The position numbers and the translations under genes were made by a program. The notes below the pieces were generated by a model that did no database searches, was not told the DNA's origin, and saw nothing but the letters and a program-made list of their open reading frames with translations. 61,390 nt of DNA. Origin: a virus. The DNA is taken from positions 1 to 61,390 of IMG/VR virus record IMGVR_UViG_3300028608_000016. One strand, written 5' to 3'. Below are positions 1-7,711 of this stretch, one piece after another (the first letter of the stretch is position 1; each line of letters starts with the position of its first letter).

Positions 1-1627
1 TTTCCACCCACATGCGCTGAATCTCTTTAAAGAATTCAGGGTCATCTTTCATCGCCAGCATTGCCCAAGTGCCGATTGCGATATGGTCGCCGTCTTCGAA
101 GAAGTGAACGAGCAAACCGCGTTTGTATTTCAGGTCAAGGCTTTCCGGCTTGCTGACCGTCGCCATTACGCGGTAAATGTGATCTGCGTTCTTGATCGGC
201 TGTTTGTCGTACAGTTCGGAAGTGCGTTGGATGTTTGCCCACAGCCAGATCAAACCTTTCAGCGGTGGGTATTTTTCCAAATCGGCTTTGGAGAATTTGA
301 TCCAACCTTTGAAATAGTTTTCGACCAAGGTTACGAGGTCGTCCATATCCAGATCGGAATCGTACATATCAAACTTTTCGAGAAACGCGGCGCTGTATTC
401 CGGCCCGATAAACGTGTGGTTACGCAGGCTGTTGGCGGTACGGAATTCGTGAACCTGTTTCTTTTTGACCGCTTGCATGGCTTTGCGCAAAGTTGGCGAA
501 CGGAACAAATCGTTTAGCAGTGGGCGCAGAGAGCCATGTGCAAACGAATCGTAAAACCCTTGCGCGGCTTCCGGGTTACTGCCGATAACACGGCCCACTT
601 GTTTTAAGTTGGTTTTTGTCTGTTTGCTATAGGCAATATCGCTACACACGTCGTGCATGACTTCGTGCCACATATCGCGCTTGTCGGAGTCTTCGGCGTC
701 ACCAACCTGTTCGCGTTTTTCTTTTGCAATGCGCCACGCCACATAGTTTGCAGCAAGTTCGGGTTGTTCTTCAAGAATTCCAGAAACGCCACCACCTTCC
801 CAGTCAGTACCCGACTGTTCGGAACCACTATCGGAAGTTTTGTAATCGTGACTTGGCGAAATGCTGTCGTCGTACAGCCCCTTCACCATTTTGTAGAAAC
901 CGGGCGGCACGTCTTTATTCAGGCGGCGCAGGAAACGATTGAGAGTTTGATCGAAACCGGGAACCGGGTTGCCGTACACCGAAGTTTCGCGACGATACAA
1001 AACGGTGCCGCTATCGTTTACGAAAGGTTTGAGCAGGCAGCGGCAAAGCGGTTGGTTGATGTTGGTGTCGTCGCCTTTGATTGCGTAAACAACCAACGTA
1101 CCTTCGGCCACGTCTTTTTCAACGTACTGGTAATTGGAACCGTTGCGTTTGCCCGGACGATCATCGGCCAGACGCATGCAGGAAGTTTGGTCCCAATCGC
1201 GCCCGGTGCTCATGCCGATAATGTCGTATGGGTGGCACGACACGACCATCATGATTTTGGTGGCGTTTGAGTTTTGCAGTTGCGGATCGTTGTCGAAAGC
1301 CGCTTTCGCAATTGGGTCTTTGCTAATGACCTTGCCGATGTTGAAGAAGTTTTTCTGTTCTTTGTCCGAAATCTTGACGCATTTCTTTGCCAGATAATCG
1401 GAGACGCGGTAGCCTGCAACTTTCAACGCGTGACGCACGGCATGCGGAACAGTCAGTGTTTTGGTGTGGGCGCTTTCACCCATCGGAATGTACAGGCGGT
1501 AATCTTTCGAACCCTTCGGCATCACTTTGCGCAGAAGTTTTACGCCCGGACCATTCTTGTTCCAGTCCCGACGATATTTCAATGCCGTTTTCATCGAGAC
1601 GACGGCAAGGCTGATGTGCTTTTTCAT
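1..1627 (-). CDS. Large conserved-looking phage protein, C-terminus outside window
   Basis: The minus frame is open from an ATG at 1627 to the left edge, giving at least 542 residues of a longer protein. It starts MKKHISLAVVSMKTALKYRR. A notable stretch near residues 127-155 reads VVSCHPYDIIGMSTGRDW followed by DQTSCMRL. Histidine, cysteine and tryptophan in such a block suggest a structured core, but I do not recognise the family. The rest is mixed charged and hydrophobic sequence with no signal peptide or membrane span. An internal low-complexity Ser/Gly/Asp/Glu patch lies around residues 270-300. It follows the 126-aa gene in the same direction with a gap of about 14 bases, so it is probably co-transcribed with the lysis genes. 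All plus-strand reading frames here are antisense shadows. Function unknown. Confidence 0.85.
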   Translation of the reverse strand, partial: MKKHISLAVVSMKTALKYRRDWNKNGPGVKLLRKVMPKGSKDYRLYIPMGESAHTKTLTVPHAVRHALKVAGYRVSDYLAKKCVKISDKEQKNFFNIGKVISKDPIAKAAFDNDPQLQNSNATKIMMVVSCHPYDIIGMSTGRDWDQTSCMRLADDRPGKRNGSNYQYVEKDVAEGTLVVYAIKGDDTNINQPLCRCLLKPFVNDSGTVLYRRETSVYGNPVPGFDQTLNRFLRRLNKDVPPGFYKMVKGLYDDSISPSHDYKTSDSGSEQSGTDWEGGGVSGILEEQPELAANYVAWRIAKEKREQVGDAEDSDKRDMWHEVMHDVCSDIAYSKQTKTNLKQVGRVIGSNPEAAQGFYDSFAHGSLRPLLNDLFRSPTLRKAMQAVKKKQVHEFRTANSLRNHTFIGPEYSAAFLEKFDMYDSDLDMDDLVTLVENYFKGWIKFSKADLEKYPPLKGLIWLWANIQRTSELYDKQPIKNADHIYRVMATVSKPESLDLKYKRGLLVHFFEDGDHIAIGTWAMLAMKDDPEFFKEIQRMWVE

Positions 1628-1641
1628 TTGTGAATCAAACC

Positions 1642-2022
1642 TTATGCTGTGACACCAATTGGGAAATCTGCGAGAGTCGTGCCTTCTTGGAAGCCTTCTT
1701 CGGCACGCTTCAAGAAAGCGGCGTAGGCAGCGGCCTGATCTACAGGATGGAGGAAAGTGGAATCAATGTTTTCAAGCGGGAACGGTTCGTACCATTCGCC
1801 GGTGCCATCTGCGTATTCGCAGAAAACCTCGACCGCGTAAATCACTTTGCCACGGGTGAATTTGACGGAAATGATTCGTACCTTCGGCGCAGCCTTCGCA
1901 ATGTCGGCAGGCAGATACGTGTACATGCCGATTCCGTTTTCGCCACTCGGGGCAAACAGTGCTTCGTCACCAATCTGGAAATGCGAAGGCAATCCGGTTG
2001 CCAACGAAATCATGTATCTCAT
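1642..2022 (-). CDS. Hypothetical protein, 126 aa
   Basis: The start codon overlaps the stop of the endolysin gene in an ATGA arrangement, which supports the first ATG (MRYMISLATG) and translational coupling. The N-terminal half has a small beta-type pattern (HFQIGDEALFAPSGENGIG, then KVRIISVKFTRGKVIYAVEV). The C-terminal half is helical, with WYEPFPLENID linking the two. This resembles small SH3-like barrel proteins that phages often carry, but I do not recognise the family. No signal peptide, membrane segment or metal motif is visible. It belongs to the lysis-region operon by position only. Confidence 0.8.
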   Translation of the reverse strand: MRYMISLATGLPSHFQIGDEALFAPSGENGIGMYTYLPADIAKAAPKVRIISVKFTRGKVIYAVEVFCEYADGTGEWYEPFPLENIDSTFLHPVDQAAAYAAFLKRAEEGFQEGTTLADFPIGVTA

Positions 2023-2501
2023 TCGAAGTGCCTCCGGTTTTTGCCTTCCACATACGACACATGCACCCAGCCGCTTTCTTCGACTTCGGTGTGGAACTCG
2101 GTTTTCAAAATGTCGAAGTCCATGTTGCGCTTGATGTAATCGTACAGTTCCTGAATCGAACCGTTCTTGGCGCGAATGTCTACGGCTTGGCCGAGCGGGT
2201 GTTGTTTGGTTTCGAGATAATCGCGCCAGCTATTTGCATCAGCAAAGTGACGGCGATTCTCTACGGTCCATTTGTAGAATGCCTGTTTGCACAGATCGCG
2301 TTCTAGGGCCGGTGCGCGATACCAACTGTGAATGTAGATGAATTCGAATTGCTGGCGCAGAGGCTCAAGCAACTTTTGTGCGAGCGCGCTAGCGTTTTTG
2401 ATTACGGCATCGGACGGGGTGTTGTCGATACCGAGGCGCTGCGCTGCATACGAATAGGCAACGTCGCGCAGATCATAGTTTGGGCTGATACGTTTGTTCA
2501 T
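2019..2501 (-). CDS. Endolysin, M15-family zinc peptidase (D-Ala-D-Ala carboxypeptidase type)
   Basis: This 160-aa protein should cleave peptide crosslinks of peptidoglycan at lysis. It has the M15 zinc signature HPLGQAVDIRA (His101, Asp108) and the C-terminal WVHVSY (His147), preceded by SWYRAPALE around residues 59-67. Families such as Peptidase_M15_3 use exactly this H-x6-D...H layout. The ATG at 2501 was chosen over one ten codons upstream because it has a TGAGGA ribosome site five bases before it. The gene overlaps the end of the lipoprotein gene by a few bases and follows a holin-like gene, forming a lysis cassette. There is no signal peptide, so release would depend on the holin. The family assignment is secure; the exact bond cleaved is not. 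Confidence 0.88.
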   Translation of the reverse strand: MNKRISPNYDLRDVAYSYAAQRLGIDNTPSDAVIKNASALAQKLLEPLRQQFEFIYIHSWYRAPALERDLCKQAFYKWTVENRRHFADANSWRDYLETKQHPLGQAVDIRAKNGSIQELYDYIKRNMDFDILKTEFHTEVEESGWVHVSYVEGKNRRHFE

Positions 2502-2508
2502 CGTGTCC

Positions 2509-2958
2509 TCACAAGGCAAGGCCAATGACAATCAGCGCTTGCAGAATTGCTTTTTCGATTGCGTTGTAACGACGCTCGCTGTCCAACTGATTTTGCGATT
2601 CAGTGTACAGGCGGCTATACATATTGCCACGGTCTTCCTGTTGTCGCACCAGCGTGGTCAACAGGTTGCGCTGAATGATGGTTTCGTTGTGCGCGCTTAC
2701 CAAAGTTTTCAACGCTTGGGTATTGGCTTCGGCCTGTCGGGCGTAAGTGTTTAACTGGTTCATCCCGTTCAAATCAAAACCAACGAATTCGGTTCCGTCA
2801 GTTGCAGTCACCGAAACGCCCAGTGGACGTTCCGGCAATTGCGGATCGAGCGAGACTGGTTTCAAATCTTCGAATTCTGTATGCAGAATTTCCGGCTCGC
2901 GTGGCGTGGCACAAGCTGCTAACGACGCAAGCACACAAATCAAAACCAATCGTTTCAT
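2509..2958 (-). CDS. Outer-membrane lipoprotein, spanin candidate
   Basis: This 149-aa protein starts with a lipoprotein signal (MKRLVLICVLASLAAC, lipobox LAAC, Cys16). Position +2 is Ala, which would send it to the outer membrane. The middle (about residues 60-130) is helical and Gln/Asn/Glu-rich. The extreme C-terminus is hydrophobic (AILQALIVIGLAL). A lipid anchor at one end and a membrane segment at the other is the layout of unimolecular spanins such as T1 gp11, which fuse inner and outer membranes at lysis. It lies between a holin candidate and the endolysin. The alternative is an o-spanin partnered by the 97-aa membrane protein at 3769-4062. The C-terminal hydrophobic run is short, so the unimolecular reading is tentative. 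Confidence 0.75.
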   Translation of the reverse strand: MKRLVLICVLASLAACATPREPEILHTEFEDLKPVSLDPQLPERPLGVSVTATDGTEFVGFDLNGMNQLNTYARQAEANTQALKTLVSAHNETIIQRNLLTTLVRQQEDRGNMYSRLYTESQNQLDSERRYNAIEKAILQALIVIGLAL

Positions 2959-2960
2959 TG

Positions 2961-3380
2961 TCAGACACTCGGAGTTTGTTTTTCCTTTTCCTGCGCAACC
3001 ACATTCGAATCAATCAGATCATTGAAGTTTTGTTGATTCGAGAATTGGCTGGAGGCACGTTCCAACGCCGCTTGCACGGGAGCAGGCAGCGGCGGTTTGT
3101 TCAACATGGCATCGCAGGCAATCCCCATTGCGAAATAGGTTTGCTTGCCCAGTCCCGGTTCGATGATGATTGTGGCAATGAATGCACCAATGCCACCCAT
3201 GATCGAATAGAACGTTGCCATTTTGTTGTGAGTCCAATACTCGATTGGATCAATCTTTTCGCGTTTGCACTTCCACAGCCAGTTGACCATGACGCCCAAC
3301 ATCATGCAGATGAAGTAGGTCAGGGCCACGTCTGGCGGAACGTCAAACAATTGCGAAAGTGCTTTCCAGAGAATTTCCAT
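2961..3380 (-). CDS. Holin-like membrane protein
   Basis: This 139-aa protein has hydrophobic segments at about residues 17-37 (ALTYFICMMLGVMVNWLW), 53-72 (MATFYSIMGGIGAFIATIII) and a weaker third at about 80-92 (TYFAMGIACDAML). A charged cytoplasmic-type linker (KCKREKID) separates the first two, and the C-terminal tail is soluble. Size and topology fit a holin, which would permeabilise the inner membrane at the lysis time. The best support is position: the spanin and endolysin candidates follow directly. The start has only a weak ribosome site. No family-specific motif was recognised, so another small membrane protein of the lysis region is possible. Confidence 0.65.
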   Translation of the reverse strand: MEILWKALSQLFDVPPDVALTYFICMMLGVMVNWLWKCKREKIDPIEYWTHNKMATFYSIMGGIGAFIATIIIEPGLGKQTYFAMGIACDAMLNKPPLPAPVQAALERASSQFSNQQNFNDLIDSNVVAQEKEKQTPSV

Positions 3381-3386
3381 TTGGTG

Positions 3387-3776
3387 TTACCCGGCTTTTC
3401 TCCTGTCCATTTCGACAACCATTTTTCCCATGGCATCGAACAGGCGCAGGCGATTGAGAATGTCGTCCAGCTTGCGAATGAAAACATTCGAGCGGCTGGT
3501 GTCAGTGTTGGGATCGTTGTCTTCGTCGGCAACGTATGCCGCGTTGAAATCGCGAATCTCTTTTTTGTATTGTTCGATGGATTGGCGAATGTGTTCCGAT
3601 TTCAGCGTCAGCTTTTGCAGCCAGATGCGCTCGGCTGGTGTGGCGTTGGTGGCCGAAATATCGGGACGCATTTTGAACAACGTGTTGATGTTGCCGACGC
3701 CAATGATATGCCAAAGACTCATTTCATGATTCTGGCGGCGAACGACTGTAGCCAGTTCGGAATTGTAGTCAGACAC
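3387..3776 (-). CDS. Hypothetical protein, 129 aa, GTG start
   Basis: Translation starts at a GTG (VSDYNSEL) with a strong AAAGGAG ribosome site about ten bases upstream, inside the end of the preceding gene (eight-base overlap). The sequence is polar and mostly helical, with a long charged helix around residues 55-80 (LKSEHIRQSIEQYKKEIRDF) and an Asp/Asn-rich stretch after it. There is no signal or membrane segment. It sits between a single-span membrane protein and the holin candidate, so a lysis-related or virion role is possible by position only. Family not recognised. Confidence 0.75.
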   Translation of the reverse strand: MSDYNSELATVVRRQNHEMSLWHIIGVGNINTLFKMRPDISATNATPAERIWLQKLTLKSEHIRQSIEQYKKEIRDFNAAYVADEDNDPNTDTSRSNVFIRKLDDILNRLRLFDAMGKMVVEMDRRKAG

Positions 3777-4062
3777 GTTTGTTCCACTCCTTTAAAGCAT
3801 CTTCCAGTTTGCGGCTCTGCGAAGGGATCACAGGTTTTGCAGCCTGTACGACCGCTTCCTGTTTTTCCGCAATACTGGTGTTGGTTGATTGAATTTCGTT
3901 TGCTTTCTGGACAATCTCTTTCGACTTGTCTTCGGCAATTGCTTTGGTTGCGGCCGGTGAAGCTTCACCACGATTGCGCCATAAAACAGCGCCGATCATC
4001 AGGACCAGAGAAACAAGGCCAGCCATGATAAACGATTTGAATTGTTTGAGTTTGTCGAGCAT
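3769..4062 (-). CDS. Small single-span membrane protein, possible i-spanin
   Basis: This 97-aa protein has one N-terminal membrane segment (FIMAGLVSLVLMIGAVLW, about residues 11-28) followed by a basic RNRGE and a long, mostly helical Ala/Glu/Lys/Gln-rich tail. That is the usual shape of an inner-membrane spanin subunit such as Rz, though shorter than most. It lies four genes before the endolysin and three before the lipoprotein. If the lipoprotein is an o-spanin, this would be the natural partner. An AGG ribosome site lies eight bases before the ATG. The function is an inference from topology and location. Confidence 0.65.
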   Translation of the reverse strand: MLDKLKQFKSFIMAGLVSLVLMIGAVLWRNRGEASPAATKAIAEDKSKEIVQKANEIQSTNTSIAEKQEAVVQAAKPVIPSQSRKLEDALKEWNKRV

Positions 4063-4071
4063 GGCAGATAC

Positions 4072-4215
4072 CTACATTTTGTCGTCAGGAATATCGACCT
4101 GCCGTCGTTTGGAACGGTCACGCCCAAGCCGTTTCATCAGCTTGCGCATATGCGGGTCGATTACGGTTTTGGTTTCTTCACCGTCCGTTACCTTGTCTTT
4201 TACATTTACTTTCAT
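4072..4215 (-). CDS. Small basic protein, 47 aa
   Basis: A short frame encodes MKVNVKDKVTDGEETKTVID and continues with a basic block (RKLMKRLGRDRSKRRQ) to a TAG stop. A very strong purine-rich ribosome site (GGGAGGG) lies five bases before the ATG, and the codon choice matches its neighbours. It starts immediately after the terminator hairpin that closes the upstream structural gene and ends ten bases before the next start. The Arg/Lys-rich middle could bind nucleic acid, but no family is recognised. Confidence 0.65.
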   Translation of the reverse strand: MKVNVKDKVTDGEETKTVIDPHMRKLMKRLGRDRSKRRQVDIPDDKM

Positions 4216-4238
4216 GTGGCCCTCCCCGACCGGAAACG

Positions 4239-4271
4239 AAAAAAGGGTAGAGGACTAATCCCCTACCCTTT
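4239..4271 (-). terminator. Bidirectional-looking intrinsic terminator
   Basis: AAAGGGTAG at 4242-4250 pairs with CTACCCTTT at 4263-4271, with extra GG/CC pairing inside. On the minus strand the stem is followed by six T, as in an intrinsic terminator for the 354-aa structural gene that ends at 4298. The next minus-strand start codon is only about 24 bases further on, so downstream genes probably depend on read-through or on a promoter hidden in the structural gene. Confidence 0.8.
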
Positions 4272-4297
4272 CAAATTACCGAATTAACGCAAAAGCG

Positions 4298-5362
4298 TTA
4301 TACCTCGGTGAAGCGACCAGCAACGGAAATCACAACTTCCGCCGCCTCGGCCAGAGTTACAACCACGGTGTTTACCGAAGTAGATTCGACGGTATCAGCG
4401 GTGATAACTTGTTTGGTGGTGCGGTCGTACACGGTCACAACCGGGAACTCGTAGTTCATGTTGTGAGTGACGGTGTGAGTGGTTGCCGCAAGGGCGCCCG
4501 AGTTGTACACGAAGAACGAACTGCCAAACTGAATTTGCAGGTTGTTTACGATGGCCGCGATTGGCGCGATATCGGCTTCGGTGATGAAATCGGCAATCGA
4601 CTCAACGGTTGCGTAGGTGGCAGACAGATCACCAACTTTCAAACCGTTCGGGCCGACGGTCAGGGTAGCGCCGTCGAGTTTGATGGAAATTTCGTCGCCG
4701 GTTTTGGTGATACCGTTACCAGCGGAAACGCCAGTCAGACCGCCGAATTCAGCCCAAGTTGCACCGTCCCAACGCAGCCACGCAACAGCAGTGGTATTCC
4801 AAACCAGCGCACCGGCGCCAGCGACGGAAACGTCGTAAGCGACGGAAACGATTACGCCAGCGGCATCGACTTCGACGATATCACCAGCAGCGGCAGCAAC
4901 GCCGGTTGCGAAAGTGGTGCCGTCAACGTAAATGTAGCGACCGGCTTGGTCAACGAATTCGCTTTCCAGACCAACAACGTCGGCTTGGAAATCCAGACCG
5001 GCCAGAGCGTTTTCGATTGCGTTGGTCATCGCGGTTTGCGAAACCAGATTCTGCACGGCGTCAGCCACGTCTTGATCGGAAGCCAGACCAGCAACGGCGG
5101 CGCCGATTTCGGTAGTCACGTCTGCGGATTTCGCATACGGGAGCAGCGCGGTAGTCAGTTCGCCTTCGGTGATACCGTCAGTATCGCCCAGCGCTTGAAT
5201 GGCGGTGCCGTTGAAGAATTTCAGAATGCCTTCGGTGCCGTTTACCCACAGACGCGGGGCGGAACCGAGGGAACCCAGAGTTGGGTCAGCGGAAAGAACT
5301 TCCGGTTTCAGGTTCAGCAGTTGACCGACGACGTTCAACGAACCATTGATTTTATGTGCCAT
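4298..5362 (-). CDS. Virion fibre-like structural protein, 354 aa
   Basis: The protein begins MAHKINGSLNVVGQLLNLKP and is strongly Ala/Gly/Val/Asp-rich with few Cys, Lys or Arg, typical of an abundant virion protein. Residues about 70-130 form an Ala-rich helical segment (AVAGLASDQDVADAVQNLV). A beta region follows, containing WLRWDGATWAEFGG. The C-terminal domain (about 285-354) has the pattern HNMNYEFPVVTVYDRTTKQV and VNTVVVTLAEAAEVVISVAG, which resembles the small beta-sandwich at the ends of many phage tail and head fibres. A good AAGGAGC ribosome site precedes the ATG and a strong terminator follows the stop, which suggests high expression. Whether it is a tail or head fibre cannot be told. 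Confidence 0.75.
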   Translation of the reverse strand: MAHKINGSLNVVGQLLNLKPEVLSADPTLGSLGSAPRLWVNGTEGILKFFNGTAIQALGDTDGITEGELTTALLPYAKSADVTTEIGAAVAGLASDQDVADAVQNLVSQTAMTNAIENALAGLDFQADVVGLESEFVDQAGRYIYVDGTTFATGVAAAAGDIVEVDAAGVIVSVAYDVSVAGAGALVWNTTAVAWLRWDGATWAEFGGLTGVSAGNGITKTGDEISIKLDGATLTVGPNGLKVGDLSATYATVESIADFITEADIAPIAAIVNNLQIQFGSSFFVYNSGALAATTHTVTHNMNYEFPVVTVYDRTTKQVITADTVESTSVNTVVVTLAEAAEVVISVAGRFTEV

Positions 5363-5382
5363 GTGAGAAGCTCCTTAGCTTT

Positions 5383-6186
5383 TCAGTTTACGATCAGTGT
5401 TGGTGGAACCGAGATGATTTCCAAAAGGACAATCTCCTCGTCTTGCAGTTGTCTCAAGAGAGAAGCCAGTGGTTCCTCCCCTTCAATGACTCCCTCCGTA
5501 AAGGAAATTACCTCACTGCTATAGTTTTTAATTGCGATGGGCAATTTCCCGCAAGATACCCGAAGGTATTGTCGGATTCGTTCACGCAACAGAAAAATTC
5601 CTGTCGCTTTGTAGTAGGCGAGCGCGAAGTTGTCCACATACGCCACAAGGCGGTTGGTGTTGCTGCGGTTCTCCGTACATTGCTCGACTACAAAATTCGA
5701 TCCCAACAGGCAATCAATCTCGTACAGTTCGTACATGGTCGATTGCAACATCGTGACTAGAGCGTTGATGATAAGCGGGTAAGCCTCAAGCTGAGATTCG
5801 CCAGTCGCTTTTCTAACTTGTAACACGAACGCATTTCGAGTTTCGGTATGTGCTTCCTGCCAAACTGAAATGAACTTGGGAACGAACACGTCCGTGTGAA
5901 TATCGAAAATATTGCAATGTGTCCGGTGGATTTTGTCAATGCGCTCAACAACCACATTGATTTCATTCTCGCCGATCACAGGCTTGTTCAACATCAGGTA
6001 TTCAACTTCGGAAGCCCAAAGGCTAAAGCTGTTGAATAAAAGCAAAAGCGATTCTCGCGCTACTTCACTGAACTGGTTTTTCTCCAGAATCAGGTCATTC
6101 AGCATGAACGCCTTGGAGTTGTAGAAATACTCCAAGGACTTCGCCGCTACGGAACGAAACCGTATGTTGTTTTGAACGAAAGCCAC
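5383..6186 (-). CDS. Hypothetical protein, about 268 aa
   Basis: The frame is open from an ATG at 6225, but that ATG has no ribosome site and overlaps the previous gene. A GTG at 6186 (VAFVQNNIRF) has GAGGA seven bases upstream and starts ten bases after the previous stop, so it is preferred. The protein is largely helical and mixed hydrophobic/charged, with long helices such as ESLLLLFNSFSLWASEVEYL and NALVTMLQSTMYELYEIDCL. There is no signal peptide, membrane span or catalytic motif I can name. It lies between small membrane proteins and a structural gene. Function unknown. Confidence 0.75.
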   Translation of the reverse strand: MAFVQNNIRFRSVAAKSLEYFYNSKAFMLNDLILEKNQFSEVARESLLLLFNSFSLWASEVEYLMLNKPVIGENEINVVVERIDKIHRTHCNIFDIHTDVFVPKFISVWQEAHTETRNAFVLQVRKATGESQLEAYPLIINALVTMLQSTMYELYEIDCLLGSNFVVEQCTENRSNTNRLVAYVDNFALAYYKATGIFLLRERIRQYLRVSCGKLPIAIKNYSSEVISFTEGVIEGEEPLASLLRQLQDEEIVLLEIISVPPTLIVN

Positions 6187-6196
6187 TGGTGTGTCC

Positions 6197-6670
6197 TCAA
6201 ATGCCGCGTGCCGGGTTATGGGCATGTGACATAGTTAGACCAAGAATCACGCCGCTTACTTGGCTCTGTTTGTCATTGATTTCAGAAATGATTCGAACAA
6301 TCCGTTCCAGTTCGCGATTCATTTCATCATCAGCCCGAGTTGTTTTTGTCTGCACTTCCGCTACAAGTGTTTGAATCTCTCGCAATGCTTTGTGCAGGGA
6401 TTGCTGTTGCTCCGCAAGTTTTGGCAGAAGTTCAACGCTGAGGCCAGACGCTTGGTCTTGGCACAGCTTTTTTATTTCGGCAAGGGCGGCAAGAACAGCC
6501 GCATTGTTGGAAAGCTCGCCGGTTAATTCATCGTTCTTTTTCCGGAGAGCAGCGTGGTCGCTTACCAGCGGTAAAACGAAAAAGTAATATCCCGCGCCCA
6601 TCATGATCGCAATGATGATCGCAACTGCCGAAGGCAGGGGACCGGACAGCAAACCGTTTAGGAAGCCCAT
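6197..6670 (-). CDS. Membrane-anchored coiled-coil protein, 157 aa
   Basis: An N-terminal hydrophobic segment (AVAIIIAIMMGAGYYFFVLPLV, about residues 15-36) is followed by a long, nearly continuous coiled coil rich in Leu, Glu, Gln and Lys (ALRKKNDELTGELSNN through ELERIVRIISEINDKQSQV). The ATG at 6670 is preferred to a GTG four codons upstream: it begins just after the previous stop and has an AGGTG about nine bases upstream. Topology resembles an i-spanin or a membrane-anchored stalk, but it is far from the lysis cassette. Function unknown. Confidence 0.7.
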   Translation of the reverse strand: MGFLNGLLSGPLPSAVAIIIAIMMGAGYYFFVLPLVSDHAALRKKNDELTGELSNNAAVLAALAEIKKLCQDQASGLSVELLPKLAEQQQSLHKALREIQTLVAEVQTKTTRADDEMNRELERIVRIISEINDKQSQVSGVILGLTMSHAHNPARGI

Positions 6671-6672
6671 AA

Positions 6673-6951
6673 TCAATTGCACCTGTCGTTGCTTGGGCTT
6701 ATCTTAATGACCTTACCTTGTGGCTCCGCAATGATTGTAATCTTTGCCATTCGCGGTTCCGACAAAACGCACGCATCGCCTGCACCCGGCAGTACGGTGC
6801 AAACTGCTTTGATACAGTCTACATATTCCCGCACTACCGGATTAGGCTTTGTGTTTGACGAATATCGAAAAAACGCAAACAGCAGACAGGCCAAGATTAT
6901 CAGAAGAATCGTGCGGCTAGTCCGAAGGTGCGATGACACGATAAAATTCAC
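6673..6951 (-). CDS. Small membrane protein with extracytoplasmic cysteines, 92 aa
   Basis: A hydrophobic segment (TILLIILACLLFAFF, about residues 14-28) is followed by a soluble tail of about 60 residues with four cysteines (DCIKAVC, DACVLSE and a terminal RCN). The cysteines could form disulfides in the periplasm. The start is a GTG overlapping the previous gene by 35 bases and lacks a convincing ribosome site, so the true start may lie a few codons downstream. It sits between a secreted protein and a membrane coiled-coil protein, suggesting a small envelope-facing set. No family recognised. Confidence 0.6.
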   Translation of the reverse strand: MNFIVSSHLRTSRTILLIILACLLFAFFRYSSNTKPNPVVREYVDCIKAVCTVLPGAGDACVLSEPRMAKITIIAEPQGKVIKISPSNDRCN

Positions 6952-7711
6952 CCATGTGAGAAGCGTATTTGTCTGTCATTCCCAGTTGTTTCAGCCGGGG
7001 GAATGAGGCACACACGCTAGCGGTTGTGGTTCCCTCTACAAGCAGATTGGAAACTTCTTCCGGAACCGGACCAACCGCGAAAGCCGTTTTAAAGCCAGCG
7101 TGGCAAATGCCAACGTCAACGTGCTTTCGGTTTACCTCCACTAAGATCGCTTCCGCGTCAAAGTAGGAGAGGGTCTGATTCAGGTGATCTGTGAAGTTGA
7201 AAACATTTAGAAAGATGAACCCCTTTGGCTGTTCGGAAACCTGAGAGATTGTTTGTCGCAGTTCATACTCGGTGCTAACCGTGTACTCTGTTGCTTTCGG
7301 CAATTGCGCTTTGATAACGTCAGAACGTTTTCGCGCCAGAGACGAATCGCCGCTGAGAATGTAGACCGGCCCGTCAAACAATTTCTGGTTCAGCTCTATC
7401 TGAGACAGCAGAGGAACGTACTTGATATGTTTTGCTTTGAATTCAAAATTGTCACCGAGTAGCGTGGCACGATCAACGTTGTTTTCCACGACGAATCGTG
7501 AAAGGACTTCGCTAACGTCACGCTCTCGGGGATTCGGATCAAGAAAAACAACATCCTTGACGCCAATACTTTTCACCAATTGCTCACCGTACAGCAGCGT
7601 CACCGGATGCGACTGCACAACAAGATCGGTGATTGGTCGTGGTGGCAATGTGACACTACCCCACACCGTACAATGATAAATTAGGACGAAAAGAAAAAGC
7701 AAAGATCGCAT
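6917..7711 (-). CDS. Secreted protein, possible periplasmic substrate-binding-like fold
   Basis: The ATG at 7711 (MRSLLFLFVLIYHCTVWGSV) overlaps the previous stop as TAATG and has GGAG eight bases upstream, so it is preferred over one seven codons earlier. Residues 1-18 are a clear signal peptide ending near VWGS. The rest (about 245 aa) alternates beta strands and helices: DLVVQSHPVTLLYGEQLVK, GPVYILSGDSSL, GFIFLNVFNFTDHL, AILVEVNRKHVDVGICHAG. The C-terminal part (KTAFAVGPVPEEVSNLLVEG then FPRLKQLGM) resembles the end of ABC-type periplasmic binding domains, where a residue run leads to ..A..LG. This is weak pattern evidence. A periplasmic protein encoded among virion genes is unusual. Confidence 0.7.
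   Translation of the reverse strand: MRSLLFLFVLIYHCTVWGSVTLPPRPITDLVVQSHPVTLLYGEQLVKSIGVKDVVFLDPNPRERDVSEVLSRFVVENNVDRATLLGDNFEFKAKHIKYVPLLSQIELNQKLFDGPVYILSGDSSLARKRSDVIKAQLPKATEYTVSTEYELRQTISQVSEQPKGFIFLNVFNFTDHLNQTLSYFDAEAILVEVNRKHVDVGICHAGFKTAFAVGPVPEEVSNLLVEGTTTASVCASFPRLKQLGMTDKYASHMGEFYRVIAPSD

Noticed and set aside
83-1633. Several plus-strand frames over the left edge
   Set aside because: They are antisense to one continuous minus-strand frame with good codon structure; they lack ribosome sites and have atypical composition.
2502-2531. Longer endolysin start ten codons upstream
   Set aside because: The internal ATG has TGAGGA at ideal spacing, and the longer form overlaps the previous gene without a ribosome site.
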